Source of the DNA: Perilla frutescens
Lineage: Eukaryota > Streptophyta > Magnoliopsida > Lamiales > Lamiaceae
Direction: 5' to 3'
Length of the DNA stretch: 64,000 bases
Assembly: GCA_026008535.1 (NCBI GenBank)
Contig: BRKX01000014.1
Span: 1 to 64,000 of the forward strand
The notes below the pieces were generated by a model. It was not told where the DNA came from and ran no database searches. It saw only the letters and a list, made by a program, of their open reading frames with translations. The translations under genes were made by a program, and so were the position numbers. Of the stretch, positions 13,238-25,454 are shown in pieces. How positions within the stretch are numbered: position 1 is the stretch's first letter; each line of letters starts with the position of its first letter.

Positions 13238-15062
13238 CATTATGAATCAATCCATATGATCATATATGCCTAATCCGTCCACTTTTGAAAAAATCAAATT
13301 TTTGAGCCCGCCCAAAGGGGTACCCCTTTGGCCGGTGGCCAGATTTGGCTCCGTTTTCTGGCAGCCGTCAGTAAAACGGCTATAACTCTCTCCAGAAGTA
13401 AGCTTTACCCGTGATTCTTGTTGCGTTGGATTCCTAACTCAAATATCTACCCTACCAAAACTCGAACCGGTTAAAACCCAATTGGAGTCGGCCTCTAGGT
13501 GATTATCAAGTTGATTTCCAAAACCGTCACCTCTTATGTAGGGATCGGGGTGAACGTCGGGTTTTTCATTGAGTCTAGCATTTTTGAACACTAGAGTCCA
13601 TTATGAATCAATCCATATGATCATATATGCCTAATCCGTCCACTTTTGAAAAAATTAAATTTTTGAGCCCGCCCAAAGGGGTACCCCTTTGGCCGGTGGC
13701 CAGATTTGGCCCCGTTTTCTGGCAGCCGTCAGTAAAACGGCTATAACTCTCTCCAGAAGTAAGATTTACCCGTGATTCTTGTTGCGTTGGACTTCTAACT
13801 CAAATATATACCCTACCAAAAGTCGAACCAGTTGAAACCCTATTTGAGTCGGCCTCTAGGTGATTATCAAGTTGATTTCCAAAACCGTCACCTCTTATGT
13901 AGGGATCGCGGTGAACATCGGGTTTTTCATTAAGTCTAGCATTTTTGAACACTAGAGTCCATTATGAATCAATCTATATGATCATATATGCCTAATCCAT
14001 CCAATTTTGAAAAAATCAAATTTTTGAGCCCACCCAAAGGGGTACCCCTTTGGCCGGTGGCCAGATTTGGCCCCGTTTTCTGGCAGCCGTCTGTAAAACG
14101 GCTATAACTCTCTCCAGAAGTAAGCTTTACCCGTGATTCTTGTTGCGTTGGATTCCTAACTCAAATATCTACCCTACCAAAACTCGAACCGGTTAAAACC
14201 CAATTGGAGTCGGCCTCTAGGTGATTATCAAGTTGATTTCCAAAACCGTCACCTCTTATGTAGGGATCGGGGTGAACGTCGGGTTTTTCATTGAGTCTAG
14301 CATTTTTGAACACTAGAGTCCATTATGAATCAATCCATATGATCATATATGCCTAATCCGTCCACTTTTGAAAAAATCAAATTTTTGAGCCCGCCCAAAG
14401 GGGTACCCCTTTGGCCGGTGGCCAGATTTGGCCCCGTTTTCTGGCAGCCGTCAGTAAAACGGCTATAACTCTCTCCAGAAGTAAGCTTTACCCGTGATTC
14501 TTGTTGCGTTGGATTCCTAACTCAAATATCTACCCTACCAAAACTCGAACCGGTTAAAACCCAATTGGAGTCGGCCTCTAGGTGATTATCAAGTTGATTT
14601 CCAAAACCGTCACCTCTTATGTAGGGATCGGGGTGAACGTCGGGTTTTTCATTGAGTCTAGCATTTTTGAACACTAGAGTCCATTATGAATCAATCCATA
14701 TGATCATATATGCCTAATCCGTCCACTTTTGAAAAAATTAAATTTTTGAGCCCGCCCAAAGGGGTACCCCTTTGGCCGGTGGCCAGATTTGGCCCCGTTT
14801 TCTGGCAGCCGTCAGTAAAACGGCTATAACTCTCTCCAGAAGTAAGCTTTACCCGTGATTCTTGTTGCATTGGATTCCTAACTCAAATATCTACCCTACC
14901 AAAAGTCGAACCGGTTGAAACCCTATTTGAGTCGGCCTCTAGGTGATTATCAAGTTGATTTCCAAAACCGTCTCCTCTTATGTAGGGATCGGGGTGAACG
15001 TCGGGTTTTTCATTGAGTCTAGCATTTTTGAACACTAGAGTCAGTTATTAATCAATCTATAT

Positions 15063-16145
15063 GATCATATATGCCTAATCCGTCCACTTTTGAAAAAATC
15101 AAATTTTTGAGCCCGCCCAAAGGGGTACCCCTTTGGCCGGTGGCCAGATTTGGCCCCATTTTCTGGCAGCCGTGAGTAAAACTGTTATAACTCTCTCCAG
15201 AAGTAAGCTTTACCCGTGATTCTTGTTGCGTTAGATTCCTAACTCAAATATGTACCCTACCAAAAGTCGAACCGGTTGAAACCCTATTTGAGTCGGCCTC
15301 TAGGTGATTATCAAGTTGATTTCCAAAACCGTCACCTCTTATGTAGGGATCGGGGTGAACGTCGGGTTTTTCATTGAGTCTAGCATTTTTGAACACTAGA
15401 GTCAGTTATTAATCAATCTATATGATCATATATGCCTAATCCGTCCACTTTTGAAAAAATCAAATTTTTGAGCCCGCCCAAAGGGGTACCCCTTTGGCCG
15501 GTGGCCAGATTTGGCCCCATTTTCTGGCAGCCGTGAGTAAAACTGTTATAACTCTCTCCAGAAGTAAGCTTTACCCGTGATTCTTGTTGCGTTAGATTCC
15601 TAACTCAAATATGTACCCTACCAAAAGTCGAACCGGTTGAAACCCTATTTGAGTCGGCCTCTAGGTGATTATCAAGTTGATTTCCAAAACCGTCTCCTCT
15701 TATGTAGGGATCGGGGTGAACGTTGGGTTTTTCATTGAGTCTAGCATTTTTGAACACTAGAGTCAGTTATTAATCAATCTATATGATCATATATGCCTAA
15801 TCCGTCCACTTTTGAAAAAATCAAATTTTTGAGCCCGCCCAAAGGGGTACCCCTTTGGCCGGTGGCCAGATTTGGCCCCATTTTCTGGCAGCCGTGAGTA
15901 AAACTGTTATAACTCTCTCCAGAAGTAAGCTTTACCCGTGATTCTTGTTGCGTTAGATTCCTAACTCAAATATGTACCCTACCAAAAGTCGAACCGGTTG
16001 AAACCCTATTTGAGTCGGCCTCTAGGTGATTATCAAGTTGATTTCCAAAACCGTCACCTCTTATGTAGGGATCGGGGTGAACGTCGGGTTTTTCATTGAG
16101 TCTAGCATTTTTGAACACTAGAGTCCATTATGAATCAATCTATAT
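15063..16145. repeat. Three consecutive nearly identical subtype A monomers
   Basis: Units at 15,063, 15,424 and 15,785 share the private changes CAGCCGTGAGTAAAAC and TTGCGTTAGATT, which I did not see together in other subtype A units. They differ at CGTCACC/CGTCTCC, at CGTCGGG/CGTTGGG and in the tail (AGTCAGTTATTAATC or AGTCCATTATGAATC). This looks like a very recent amplification of a single monomer register. Confidence 0.85.
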
Positions 16146-19100
16146 GATCATATATGCCTAATCCATCCAATTTTGAAAAAATCAAATTTTTGAGCCCACC
16201 CAAAGGGGTACCCCTTTGGCCGGTGGCCAGATTTGGCCCCGTTTTCTGGCAGCCGTCTGTAAAACGGCTATAACTCTCTCCAGAAGTAAGCTTTACCTAT
16301 GATTCTTGTTGCATTGGATTCCTAACTCAAATATCTACCCTACCAAAAGTCAAACCGGTTGAAACACTATTTGAGTCGGCCTCTAGGTGATTATCAAGTT
16401 GATTTCCAAAACCGTCACCTCTTATGTAGGGATCGGGGTGAACGTCGGGTTTTTCATTGAGTCTAGCATTTTTGAACACTAGAGTCCATTATGAATCAAT
16501 CCGTATGATCATATATGCCTAATCCGTCCACTTTTAAAAAAATCAAATTTTTGAGCCCGCCCAAAGAGGTACCCCTTTGGCCGGTGTCCAGATTTGGCCC
16601 CGTTTTCTGGCAGCCGTCAGTAAAACGGCTATAACTCTCTCCAGAAGTAAGCTTTACCCGTGATTCTTGTTGCGTTGGATTCCTAACTCAAATATCTACC
16701 CTACCAAAAGTCGAACCGGTTGAAACCCTATTTGAGTCGGCCTCTAGGTGATTATCAAGTTGATTTCCAAAACCGTCACCTCTTATGTAGGGATCGGGGT
16801 GAACGTCGGGTTTTTCATTGAGTCTAGCATTTTTGAACACTAGAGTCCATTATGAATCAATCCATATGATCATATATGCCTAATCCGTCCACTTTTGAAA
16901 AAATCAAATTTTTGAGCCCGCCCAAAGGGGTACCCTTTGGCCGGTGGCCAGATTTGGCCCCGTTTTCTGGCAGCCGTCAGTAAAACGGCTATAACTCTCT
17001 CCAGAAGTAAGCTTTACCCGTGATTCTTGTTGCGTTGGATTCCTAACTCAAATATCTACCCTACCAAAACTCGAACCGGTTAAAACCCAATTGGAGTCGG
17101 CCTCTAGGTGATTATCAAGTTGATTTCCAAAACCGTCACCTCTTATGTAGGGATCGGGGTGAACGTCGGGTTTTTCATTGAGTCTAGCATTTTTGAACAC
17201 TAGAGTCCATTATGAATCAATCCATATGATCATATATGCCTAATCCGTCCACTTTTGAAAAAATTAAATTTTTGAGCCCGCCCAAAGGGGTACCCCTTTG
17301 GCCGGTGGCCAGATTTGGCCCCGTTTTCTGGCAGCCGTCAGTAAAACGGCTATAACTCTCTCCAGAAGTAAGCTTTACCCGTGATTCTTGTTGCGTTGGA
17401 TTCCTAACTCAAATATCTACCCTACCAAAAGTCGAACCGGTTGAAACCCTATTTGAGTCGGCCTCTAGGTGATTATCAAGTTGATTTCCAAAACCGTCTC
17501 CTCTTATGTAGGGATCGGGGTGAACGTCGGGTTTTTCATTGAGTCTAGCATTTTTGAACACTAGAGTCAGTTATTAATCAATCTATATGATCATATATGC
17601 CTAATCCGTCCACTTTTGAAAAAATCAAATTTTTGAGCCCGCCCAAAGGGGTACCCCTTTGGCCGGTGGCCAGATTTGGCCCCATTTTCTGGCAGCCGTC
17701 AGTAAAACTGTTATAACTCTCTCCAGAAGTAAGCTTTACCCGTGATTCTTGTTGCGTTGGATTCCTAACTCAAATATGTACCCTACCAAAAGTCGAACCG
17801 GTTGAAACCCTATTTGAGTCGGCCTCTAGGTGATTATCAAATTGATTTCCAAAACCGTCACCTCTTATGTAGGGATCGGGGTGAACGTCGGGTTTTTCAT
17901 TGAGTCTAGCATTTTTGAACACTAGAGTCCATTATGAATCAATCCATATGATCATATATGCCTAATCCGTCCACTTTTGAAAAAATCAAATTTTTGAGCC
18001 CGCCCAAAGGGGTACCCCTTTGGCCGGTGGCCAGATTTGGCCCCGTTTTCTGGCAGCCGTCAGTAAAACGGCTATAACTCTCTCCAGAAGTAAGCTTTAC
18101 CCGTGATTCTTGTTGCGTTGGATTCCTAACTCAAATATCTACCCTAACAAAAGTCGAACCGGTTGAAACCCTATTTGAGTCGGCCTCTAGGTGATTATCA
18201 AGTTGATTTCCAAAACCGTCTCCTCTTATGTAGGGATCGGGGTGAACGTCGGGTTTTTCATTGAGTCTAGCATTTTTGAACACTAGAGTCAGTTATTAAT
18301 CAATCTATATGATCATATATGCCTAATCCGTCCACTTTTGAAAAAATTAAATTTTTGAGCCCGCCCAAAGGGGTACCCCTTTGGCCGGTGGCCAGATTTG
18401 GCCCCATTTTCTGGCAGCCGTCAGTAAAACTGTTATAACTCTCTCCAGAAGTAAGCTTTACCCGTGATTCTTGTTGCGTTGGATTCCTAACTCAAATATG
18501 TACCCTACCAAAAGTCGAACCGGTTGAAACCCTATTTGAGTCGGCCTCTAGGTGATTATCAAGTTGATTTCCAAAACCGTCACCTCTTATGTAGGGATCG
18601 GGGTGAACGTCGGGTTTTTCATTGAGTCTAGCATTTTTGAACAATAGAGTCCATTAGGAATCAATCCATATGATCATATATGCCTAATCCGTCCACTTTT
18701 GAAAAAATCAAATTTTTGAGCCCGCCCAAAGGGTTACCCCTTTGGCCGGTGAACAGATTTGGCCCCGTTTTCTAGCAGCCGTCAGTAAAACGGCTATAAC
18801 TCTCTCCAGAAGTAAACTTTACCCGTGATTCTTGTTGCGTTGGATTCCTAACTCAAATATCTACCCTACCAAAAGTCGAACCGGTTGAAACCCTATTTGA
18901 GTCGGCCTCTAGGTGATTATCAAGTTGATTTCCAAAACCGTCACCTCTTATGTAGGGATCGGGGTGAACGTCGGGTTTTTCATTTAGTCTAGCATTTTTA
19001 AAGACAAAAGTCCATTATGAGTCAATCCATATGATCATATATGCCTAATCCGTCCACTTTTGAAAACATCAAATTTTTGAGCCCGCCCAAAGAGGTACCC

Positions 19101-20115
19101 CTTTGGCCGGTGGACAGATTAGGCCCCGTTTTCGGGCAGCCGTCAGTAAAACGGCTATAACTCTCTTCAGAAGTAAGATTTACCCGTGATTCTTCTTGCG
19201 TTGGACTTCTAACTCAAATATCTACCCTACTAAAAGTCGAACCGGTTGAAACCCTATTTGAGTCGGCCTCTAGGTGATTATCCAGTTGATTTCCAAAACC
19301 GTCACCTCTTATGTAGGGATCGGGGTGAACGTCGGGTTTTTCATTGAGTCTAGCATTTTTGAACACTAGAGTCCATTAGGAATCAATCCATATGATCATA
19401 TATGCCTAATCCGTCCACTTTTGAAAAAATCAAATTTTTGAGCCCGCCCAAAGGGTTACCCCTTTGGCCGGTGAACAGATTTGGCCCCGTTTTCTAGCAG
19501 CCGTCAGTAAAACGGCTATAACTCTCTCCAGAAGTAAACTTTACCCGTGATTCTTGTTGCGTTGGATTCCTAACTCAAATATCTACCCTACCAAAAGTCG
19601 AACCGGTTGAAACCCCATTTGAGTCGGCCTCTAGGTGATTATCAAGTTGATTTCCAAAACCGTCACCTCTTATGTAGGGATCGGGGTGAACGTCGGGTTT
19701 TTCATTGAGTCTAGCATTTTTGAACACTAGAGTCAGTTATTAATCAATCTATATGATCATATATGCCTAATCCGTCTACTTTTGAAAAAATTAAATTTTT
19801 GAGCCCGCCCAAAGGGGTACCCCTTTGGCCGGTGGCCAGATTTGGCCCCATTTTCTGGCAGCCGTCAGTAAAACTGTTATAACTCTCTCCAGAAGTAAGC
19901 TTTACCCGTGATTCTTGTTGCGTTGGATTCCTAACTCAAATATGTACCCTACCAAAAGTCGAACCGGTTGAAACCCTATTTGAGTCGGCCTCTAGGTGAT
20001 TATCAAGTTGATTTCCAAAACCGTCACCTCTTATGTAGGGATCGGGGTGAACGTCGGGTTTTTCATTGAGTCTAGCATTTTTGAACACTAGAGTCCATTA
20101 TGAATCAATCCATAT

Positions 20116-22270
20116 GATCATATATGCCTAATCCGTCCACTTTTGAAAAAATCAAATTTTTGAGCCCGCCCAAAGGGGTACCCCTTTGGCCGGTGGCCAG
20201 ATTTGGCCCCGTTTTCTGGCAGCCGTCAGTAAAACGGCTATAACTCTCTCCAGAAGTAAGCTTTACCCGTGATTCTTGTTGCGTTGGATTGCTAACTCAA
20301 ATATCTACCCTAACAAAAGTCGAACCGGTTGAAACCCTATTTGAGTCGGCCTCTAGGTGATTATCAAGTTTATTTCCAAAACCGTCACCTCTTATGTAGG
20401 GATCGGGGTGAACGTCGGGTTTTTCATTGAGTCTAGCATTTTTAAAGACCAAAGTCCATTATGAGTCAATCCATATGATCATATATGCCTAATCCGTCCA
20501 CTTTTGAAAACATCAAATTTTTGAGCCCGCCCAAAGAGGTACCCCTTTGGCCGGTGGACAGATTAGGCCCCGTTTTCGGGCAGCCGTCAGTAAAACGGCT
20601 ATAACTCTCTTCAGAAGTAAGATTTACCCGTGATTCTTCTTGCGTTGGACTTCTAACTCAAATATCTACCCTACTAAAAGTCGAACCGGTTGAAACCCTA
20701 TTTGAGTCGGCCTCTAGGTGATTATCCAGTTGATTTCCAAAACCGTCACCTCTTATGTAGGGATCGGGGTGAACGTCGGGTTTTTCATTGAGTCTAGCAT
20801 TTTTGAACACTAGAGTCCATTAGGAATCAATCCATATGATCATATATGCCTAATCCGTCCACTTTTGAAAAAATCAAATTTTTGAGCCCGCCCAAAGGGT
20901 TACCCCTTTGGCCGGTGAACAGATTTGGCCCCGTTTTCTAGCAGCCGTCAGTAAAACGGCTATAACTCTCTCCAGAAGTAAACTTTACCTGAGATTCTTG
21001 TTGCATTGGATTCCTAACTCAAATATCTACCCTACCAAAAGTCGAACCGGTTGAAACCCTATTTGAGTCGGCCTCTAGGTGATTATCAAGTTGATTTCCA
21101 AAACCGTCACCTCTTATGTAGGGATCGGGGTGAACGTCGGGTTTTTCATTTAGTCTAGCATTTTTGAACACTAGAGTCCATTATGAATCAATCCATATGA
21201 TCATATATGCCTAATCCGTCCACTTTTGAAAAAATCAAATTTTTGAGCCCGCCCAAAGGGGTACCCCTTTGGCCGGTGGCCAGATTTGGCCCCGTTTTCT
21301 GACAGCCGTCAGTAAAACGGCTATAACTCTCTCCAGAAGTAAGCTTTACCCGTGATTCTTGTTGCGTTGGATTCTTAACTCAAATATCCATCCTACCAAA
21401 AGTCGAACCGGTTGAAACCCTATTTGAATCGGCCTCTAGGTGATTATCAAGTTGATTTCCAAAACCGTCACCTCTTATGTAGGGATCGGGGTGAACGTCG
21501 GGTTTTTCATTGAGTCTAGCATTTTTGAAGACTAGAGTCCATTATGAGTCAATCCATATGATCATATATGCCTAATCCGTCCACTTTTGAAAACATCAAA
21601 TTTTTGAGCCCGCCCAAAGGGGTACCCCTTTGGCCGGTGGACAGATTTGGCCCCGTTTTCTGGCAGCCGTCAGTAAAACGGCTATAACTCTCTCCAGAAG
21701 TAAGATTTACCCGTGATTCTTGTTGCGTTGGACTTCTAACTCAAATATATACCCTACCAAAAGTCGAACCGGTTGAAACCCTATTTGAGTCGGCCTCTAG
21801 GTGATTATCAAGTTGATTTCCAAAACCGTCACCTCTTATGTAGGGATCGCGGTGAACATCGGGTTTTTCATTAAGTCTAGCATTTTTGAACACTAGAGTC
21901 CATTATGAATCAATCCATATGATCATATATGCCTAATCCGTCCACTTTTTAAAAAATCAAATTTTTGAGCCCACCCAAAGGGGTACCCCTTTGGCCGGTG
22001 GCCAGATTTGGCCCCGTTTTCTGGCAGCCGTCTGTAAAACGGCTATAACTCTCTCCAGAAGTAAGCTTTACCCATGATTCTTGTTGCGTTGGATTCCTAA
22101 CTCAAATATCTACCCTACCAAAAGTCAAACCGGTTGAAACACTATTTGAGTCGGCCTCTAGGTGATTATCAAGTTGATTTCCAAAACCGTCACCTCTTAT
22201 GTAGGGATCGGGGTGAACGTCGGGTTTTTCATTGAGTCTAGCATTTTTGAACACTAGAGTCCATTTTGAA
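20116..22270. repeat. Hexamer I-B-C-D-E-F, copy 2, cut short by a deletion
   Basis: The same ordered subtypes as the copies at 7483 and 25,455. Its last unit (F, from 21,921) ends early at 22,270, where a 76-bp deletion fuses it to the next monomer. The I unit carries the private change AAAGACCAAAG. Confidence 0.75.
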
Positions 22271-22566
22271 CCCCTTTGGCCGGTGGCCAGATTTGGCCCC
22301 GTTTTCTGACAGCCGTCAGTAAAACGGCTATAACTCTCTCCAGAAGTAAGCTTTACCCGTGATTCTTGTTGCGTTGGATTCTAAACTCAAATATCCACCC
22401 TACCAAAAGTTGAACCGGTTGAAACCCTATTTGAATCGGCCTCTAGGTGATTATCAAGTTGATTTCCAAAACCGTCACCTCTTATGTAGGGATCGGGGTG
22501 AACGTCGGGTTTTTCATTGAGTCTAGCATTTTTGAAGACTAGAGTCCATTATGAGTCAATCCATAT
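21921..22566. repeat. Two monomers fused by a 76-bp deletion across their junction
   Basis: At 22,270/22,271 the sequence CCATTTTGAA runs straight into CCCCTTTGGCC, joining phase 350 of one unit to phase 66 of the next. The AT-rich junction palindrome, the A/T-rich tract and half of the GGTACC palindrome are lost. The pair is 646 bp instead of 722. The left unit is subtype F and the right unit subtype D. Confidence 0.95.
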
Positions 22567-24732
22567 GATCATATATGCCTAATCCGTCCACTTTTGAAAA
22601 CATCAAATTTTTGAGCCCGCCCAAAGGGGTACCCCTTTGGCCGGTGGCCAGATTTGGCCCCGTTTTCTGACAGCCGTCAGTAAAACGGCTATAACTCTCT
22701 CCAGAAGTAAGCTTTACCCGTGATTCTTGTTGCGTTGGATTCTTAACTCAAATATCCATCCTACCAAAAGTCGAACCGGTTGAAACCCTATTTGAATTGG
22801 CCTCTAGGTGATTATCAAGTTGATTTCCAAAACCGTCACCTCTTAAGTAGGGATCAGGGTGAACGTCGGGTTTTTCATTGAGTCTAGCATTTTTGAAGAC
22901 TAGAGTCCATTATGAGTCAATCCATATGATCATATATGCCTAATCCGTCCACTTTTGAAAACATCAAATTTTTGAGCCCGCCCAAAGGGGTACCCCTTTG
23001 GCCGGTGGACAGATTTGGCCCCGTTTTCTGGCAGCCGTCAGTAAAACGGCTATAACTCTCTCCATAAGTAAGATTTACCCGTGATTCTTGTTGCGTTGGA
23101 CTTCTAACTCAAATATATACCCTACCAAAAGTCGAACCGGTTGAAACCCTATTTGAGTCGGCCTCTAGGTGATTATCAAGTTGATTTCCAAAACCGTCAC
23201 CTCTTATGTAGAGATCGCGGTGAACATCGGGTTTGTCATTAAGTCTAGCATTTTTGAACAGTAGAGTCCATTATGAATCAATCCATATGATCATATATGC
23301 CTAATCCGTCCACTTTTGAAAAAATCAAATTTTTGAGCCCACCCAAAGGGGTACCCCTTTGGTCGGTGGCCAGATTTGGCCCCGTTTTCTGGCAGCCGTC
23401 TGTAAAACGGCTATAACTCTCTCCAGAAGTAAGCTTTACCCATGATTCTTGTTGCGTTGGATTCCTAACTCAAATATCTACCCTACCAAAAGTCAAACCG
23501 GTTGAAACACTATTTGAGTCGGCCTCTAGGTGATTATCAAGTTGATTTCCAAAACCGTCACCTCTTATGTAGGGATCGGGGTGAACGTCGGGTTTTTCAT
23601 TGAGTCTAGCATTTTTGAACACTAGAGTCCATTATGAATCAATCCGTATGATCATATATGCCTAATCCATCCACTTTTAAAAAAATCAAATTTTTGAGCC
23701 CGCCCAAAGGGGTACCCCTTTGGCCGGTGGCCAGATTTGGCCCCGTTTTCTGACAGCCGTCAGTAAAACGGCTATAACTCTCTCCGGAAGTAAGCTTTAC
23801 CCGTGATTCTTGTTGCGTTGGATTCTTAACTCAAATATCCACCCTACCAAAAGTCGAACCGGTTGAAACCCTATTTGAATCGGCCTCTAGGTGATTATCA
23901 AGTTGATTTCCAAAACCGTCACCTCTTATGTAGGGATCGGGGTGAACGTCGGGTTTTTCATTGAGTCTAGCATTTTTGAAGACTAGAGTCCATTATGAGT
24001 CAATCCATATGATCATATATGCCTAATCCGTACACTTTTGAAAACATATTATTTTTGAGCCCGCCCAAAGGGGTACCCCTTTGGCCGGTGGACAGATTTG
24101 GCCCCGTTTTCTGGCAGCCGTCAGTAAAACGGCTATAACTCTCTCCAAAAGTAAGATTTACCCGTGATTCTTGTTGCGTTGGACTTCTAACTCAAATATA
24201 TACCCTACCAAAAGTCGAACCGGTTGAAACCCTATTTGAGTCGGCCTCTAGGTGATTATCAAGTTGATTTCCAAAACCGTCACCTCTTATGTAGGGATCG
24301 CGGTGAACATCGGGTTTTTCATTAAGTCTAGCATTTTTGAACACTAGAGTCCATTATGAATCAATCCATATGATCATATATGCCTAATCCGTCCACTTTT
24401 GAAAAAATCAAATTTTTGAGCCCACCCAAAGGGGTACCCCTTTGGCCGGTGGCCAGATTTGGCCCCGTTTTCTGGCAGCCGTCTGTAATACGACTATAAC
24501 TCTCTACAGAAGTAAGCTTTACCCATGATTCTTGTTGCGTTGGATTCCTAACTCAAATATCTACCCTACCAAAAGTCAAACCGGTTGAAACACTATTTGA
24601 GTCGGCCTCTAGGTGATTATCAAGTTGATTTCCAAAACCGTCACCTCTTATGTAGGGATCGGGGTGAACGTCGGGTTTTTCCTTGAGTCTAGCATTTTTG
24701 AACACTAGAGTCCATTATGAATCAATCCATAT
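22567..24732. repeat. Tandem trimer D-E-F present twice
   Basis: Units at 22,567, 22,928 and 23,289 (D, E, F) are followed by units at 23,650, 24,011 and 24,372 with the same markers, 1,083 bp apart. The second D has the TTTTAAAAAAATC head also found at 9648. A local three-monomer duplication is the simplest reading. Confidence 0.75.
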
Positions 24733-25454
24733 GATCATATATGCCTAATCCGTCCACTTTTGAAAAAATTAAATTTTTGAGCCCGCCCAAAGGGGTACCT
24801 CTTTGGCCTGTGGCCAGATTTGGCCCCGTTTTCTGGCAGCCGTCAGTAAAACGGCTATAACTCTCTCCAGAAGTAAGCTTTACCCGTGATTCTTGTTGCG
24901 TTGGATTCCTAACTCAAATATCTACCCTACCAAAAGTCGAACCGGTTGAAACCCTATTTGAGTCGGCCTCTAGGTGATTATCAAGTTGATTTCCAAAACC
25001 GTCTCCTCTTATGTAGGGATCGGGGTGAACGTCGGGTTTTTCATTGAGTCTAGCATTTTTGAACACTAGAGTCAGTTATTAATCAATCTATATGATCATA
25101 TATGCCTAATCCGTCCACTTTTGAAAAAATCAAATTTTTGAGCCCGCCCAAAGGGGTACCCCTTTGGCCGGTGGCCAGATTTGGCCCCATTTTCTGGCAG
25201 CCGTCAGTAAAACTGTTATAACTCTCTCCAGAAGTAAGCATTACCCGTGATTCTTGTTGCGTTGGATTCCTAACTCAAATATGTACCCTACCAAAAGTCG
25301 AACCGGTTGAAACCCTATTTGAGTCGGCCTCTAGGTGATTATCAAGTTGATTTCCAAAACCGTCACCTCTTATGTAGGGATCGGGGTGAACGTCGGGTTT
25401 TTCATTGAGTCTAGCATTTTTGAACACTAGAGTCCATTATGAATCAATCCATAT

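Larger units (their letters stand above)
12897..13257 (+). repeat. Reference 361-bp monomer
   Basis: This unit is close to the consensus I read by eye; the only difference I noted is A instead of G in the ACCCGTGATT segment. In phase order it holds an A/T-rich tract (26-46), the GGTACC palindrome (55-74), a GGCCA/TGGCC short dyad, the AGCCGT/ACGGCT stem (106-124), a HindIII site (143-148), two CAAAA pentamers (199-203 and 262-266), an AgeI site inside AACCGGTT (208-215), and the GAGTCTAG/CTAGAGTC imperfect stem (314-341). CAAAA has been noted as common in plant satellites. The unit is about twice the length of a plant nucleosome repeat, so phased nucleosomes are plausible but not shown. Confidence 0.9.

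Noticed and set aside
12897..13257. CENP-B box or other known centromere protein motif
   Set aside because: I searched both strands of the consensus for TTCGNNNNANNCGGG and found none. Plants are not expected to depend on this motif in any case.
12897..13257. 361-bp monomer as a dimer of two related halves of about 180 bp
   Set aside because: The halves share only short matches such as ATATC-TACCCTACC versus ATATGCCTAATCC; I could not align them convincingly.
12897..13257. Telomere-like CCCTAAA/CCCTAAC segments
   Set aside because: Single occurrences such as CCCTAACAAAAG in one subtype are point variants of CCCTACCAAAAG, not tandem telomeric repeats.
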